Below are positions 63,996 through 64,000 of a stretch of DNA of 64,000 nt, piece after piece. Position 1 is the stretch's first letter. Each line of letters begins with the position of its first letter. The stretch covers positions 6,041,001 through 6,105,000 of the forward strand of contig CM064658.1 of NCBI GenBank assembly GCA_032717465.1. Reading direction: 5' to 3'. The notes beneath the pieces are model-generated. The model made no database searches, was not told the DNA's origin, and saw only the letters and a program-made list of their open reading frames with translations. A program made the translations under genes and the position numbers. Source of the stretch: Coenobita brevimanus. Taxonomy: Eukaryota > Arthropoda > Malacostraca > Decapoda > Coenobitidae.

Positions 63996-64000
63996 GCTAT

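Overview
This is a eukaryotic, almost certainly arthropod (probably crustacean) genomic window. It has GT/AG introns, AATAAA polyadenylation signals, YY1-type promoter motifs, long microsatellites, several non-LTR retrotransposon families, a mariner, Tigger/pogo, hAT-like and TTAA-target (piggyBac-like) DNA transposons, and 5S rRNA-derived SINEs. No bacterial-style gene organisation is present. The species assignment is inference only.

Two stretches look like host genes. (1) About 7.1-21.75 kb on the + strand looks like a non-coding snoRNA host gene. It has a promoter-like YY1+CRE region, short exons (12599-12667, 13576-13626, 13799-13961, 14244-14308, 18601-18659, 20879-20927, terminal exon from 21492 with AATAAA at 21722) and introns carrying four two-hairpin H/ACA snoRNA-like structures (three are paralogues with compensatory stem changes) and three kinds of C/D snoRNA-like sequence. 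The C/D D boxes lie 65-71 nt from the splice acceptor. The exon 14244-14308 to 18601-18659 join is closed in all three frames, so the spliced RNA is not a messenger across that join. (2) About 34.13-34.28 kb (+) looks like the promoter and first coding exon of a gene whose later exons I cannot identify; a degenerate ~160-bp tandem repeat follows.

The rest is nested mobile DNA. Line family A (RT with FADDT, C-terminal FGHVERM, TAGA tail) occurs as three long copies (62-4640 minus, split; 38.4-40.6 kb minus; 43.5-45.1 kb plus) and many 3' stubs. Family B (APE+RT, minus) is at 23.8-26.8 kb. Family C is at 52.9-53.6 kb. A CR1-like element (minus, 41.5-45.6 kb) is interrupted by family A and by a 5S-SINE. 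5S-derived SINEs share their 3' tail with family A, which suggests family A mobilises them. A second SINE family (SINE2) has a conserved central palindrome and two alternative tails.

DNA transposons: a mariner with an intact 333-aa transposase and an unusual DD35D count (22366-23698); a Tigger-like element with a broken transposase gene and interleaved terminal repeats (48.6-52.9 kb); a hAT-like element (8527-11524) containing a TTAA element; two ~2-kb TTAA elements in opposite orientation (46485-48460 and 57499-59514); a 2.5-kb foldback element with ~345-bp inverted repeats; and many MITEs. The GC-rich stretch 27.6-33.5 kb holds three paralogous copies of an element I could not classify. Each carries its own minisatellite, and in one frame the repeat units resemble CCHC zinc knuckles.
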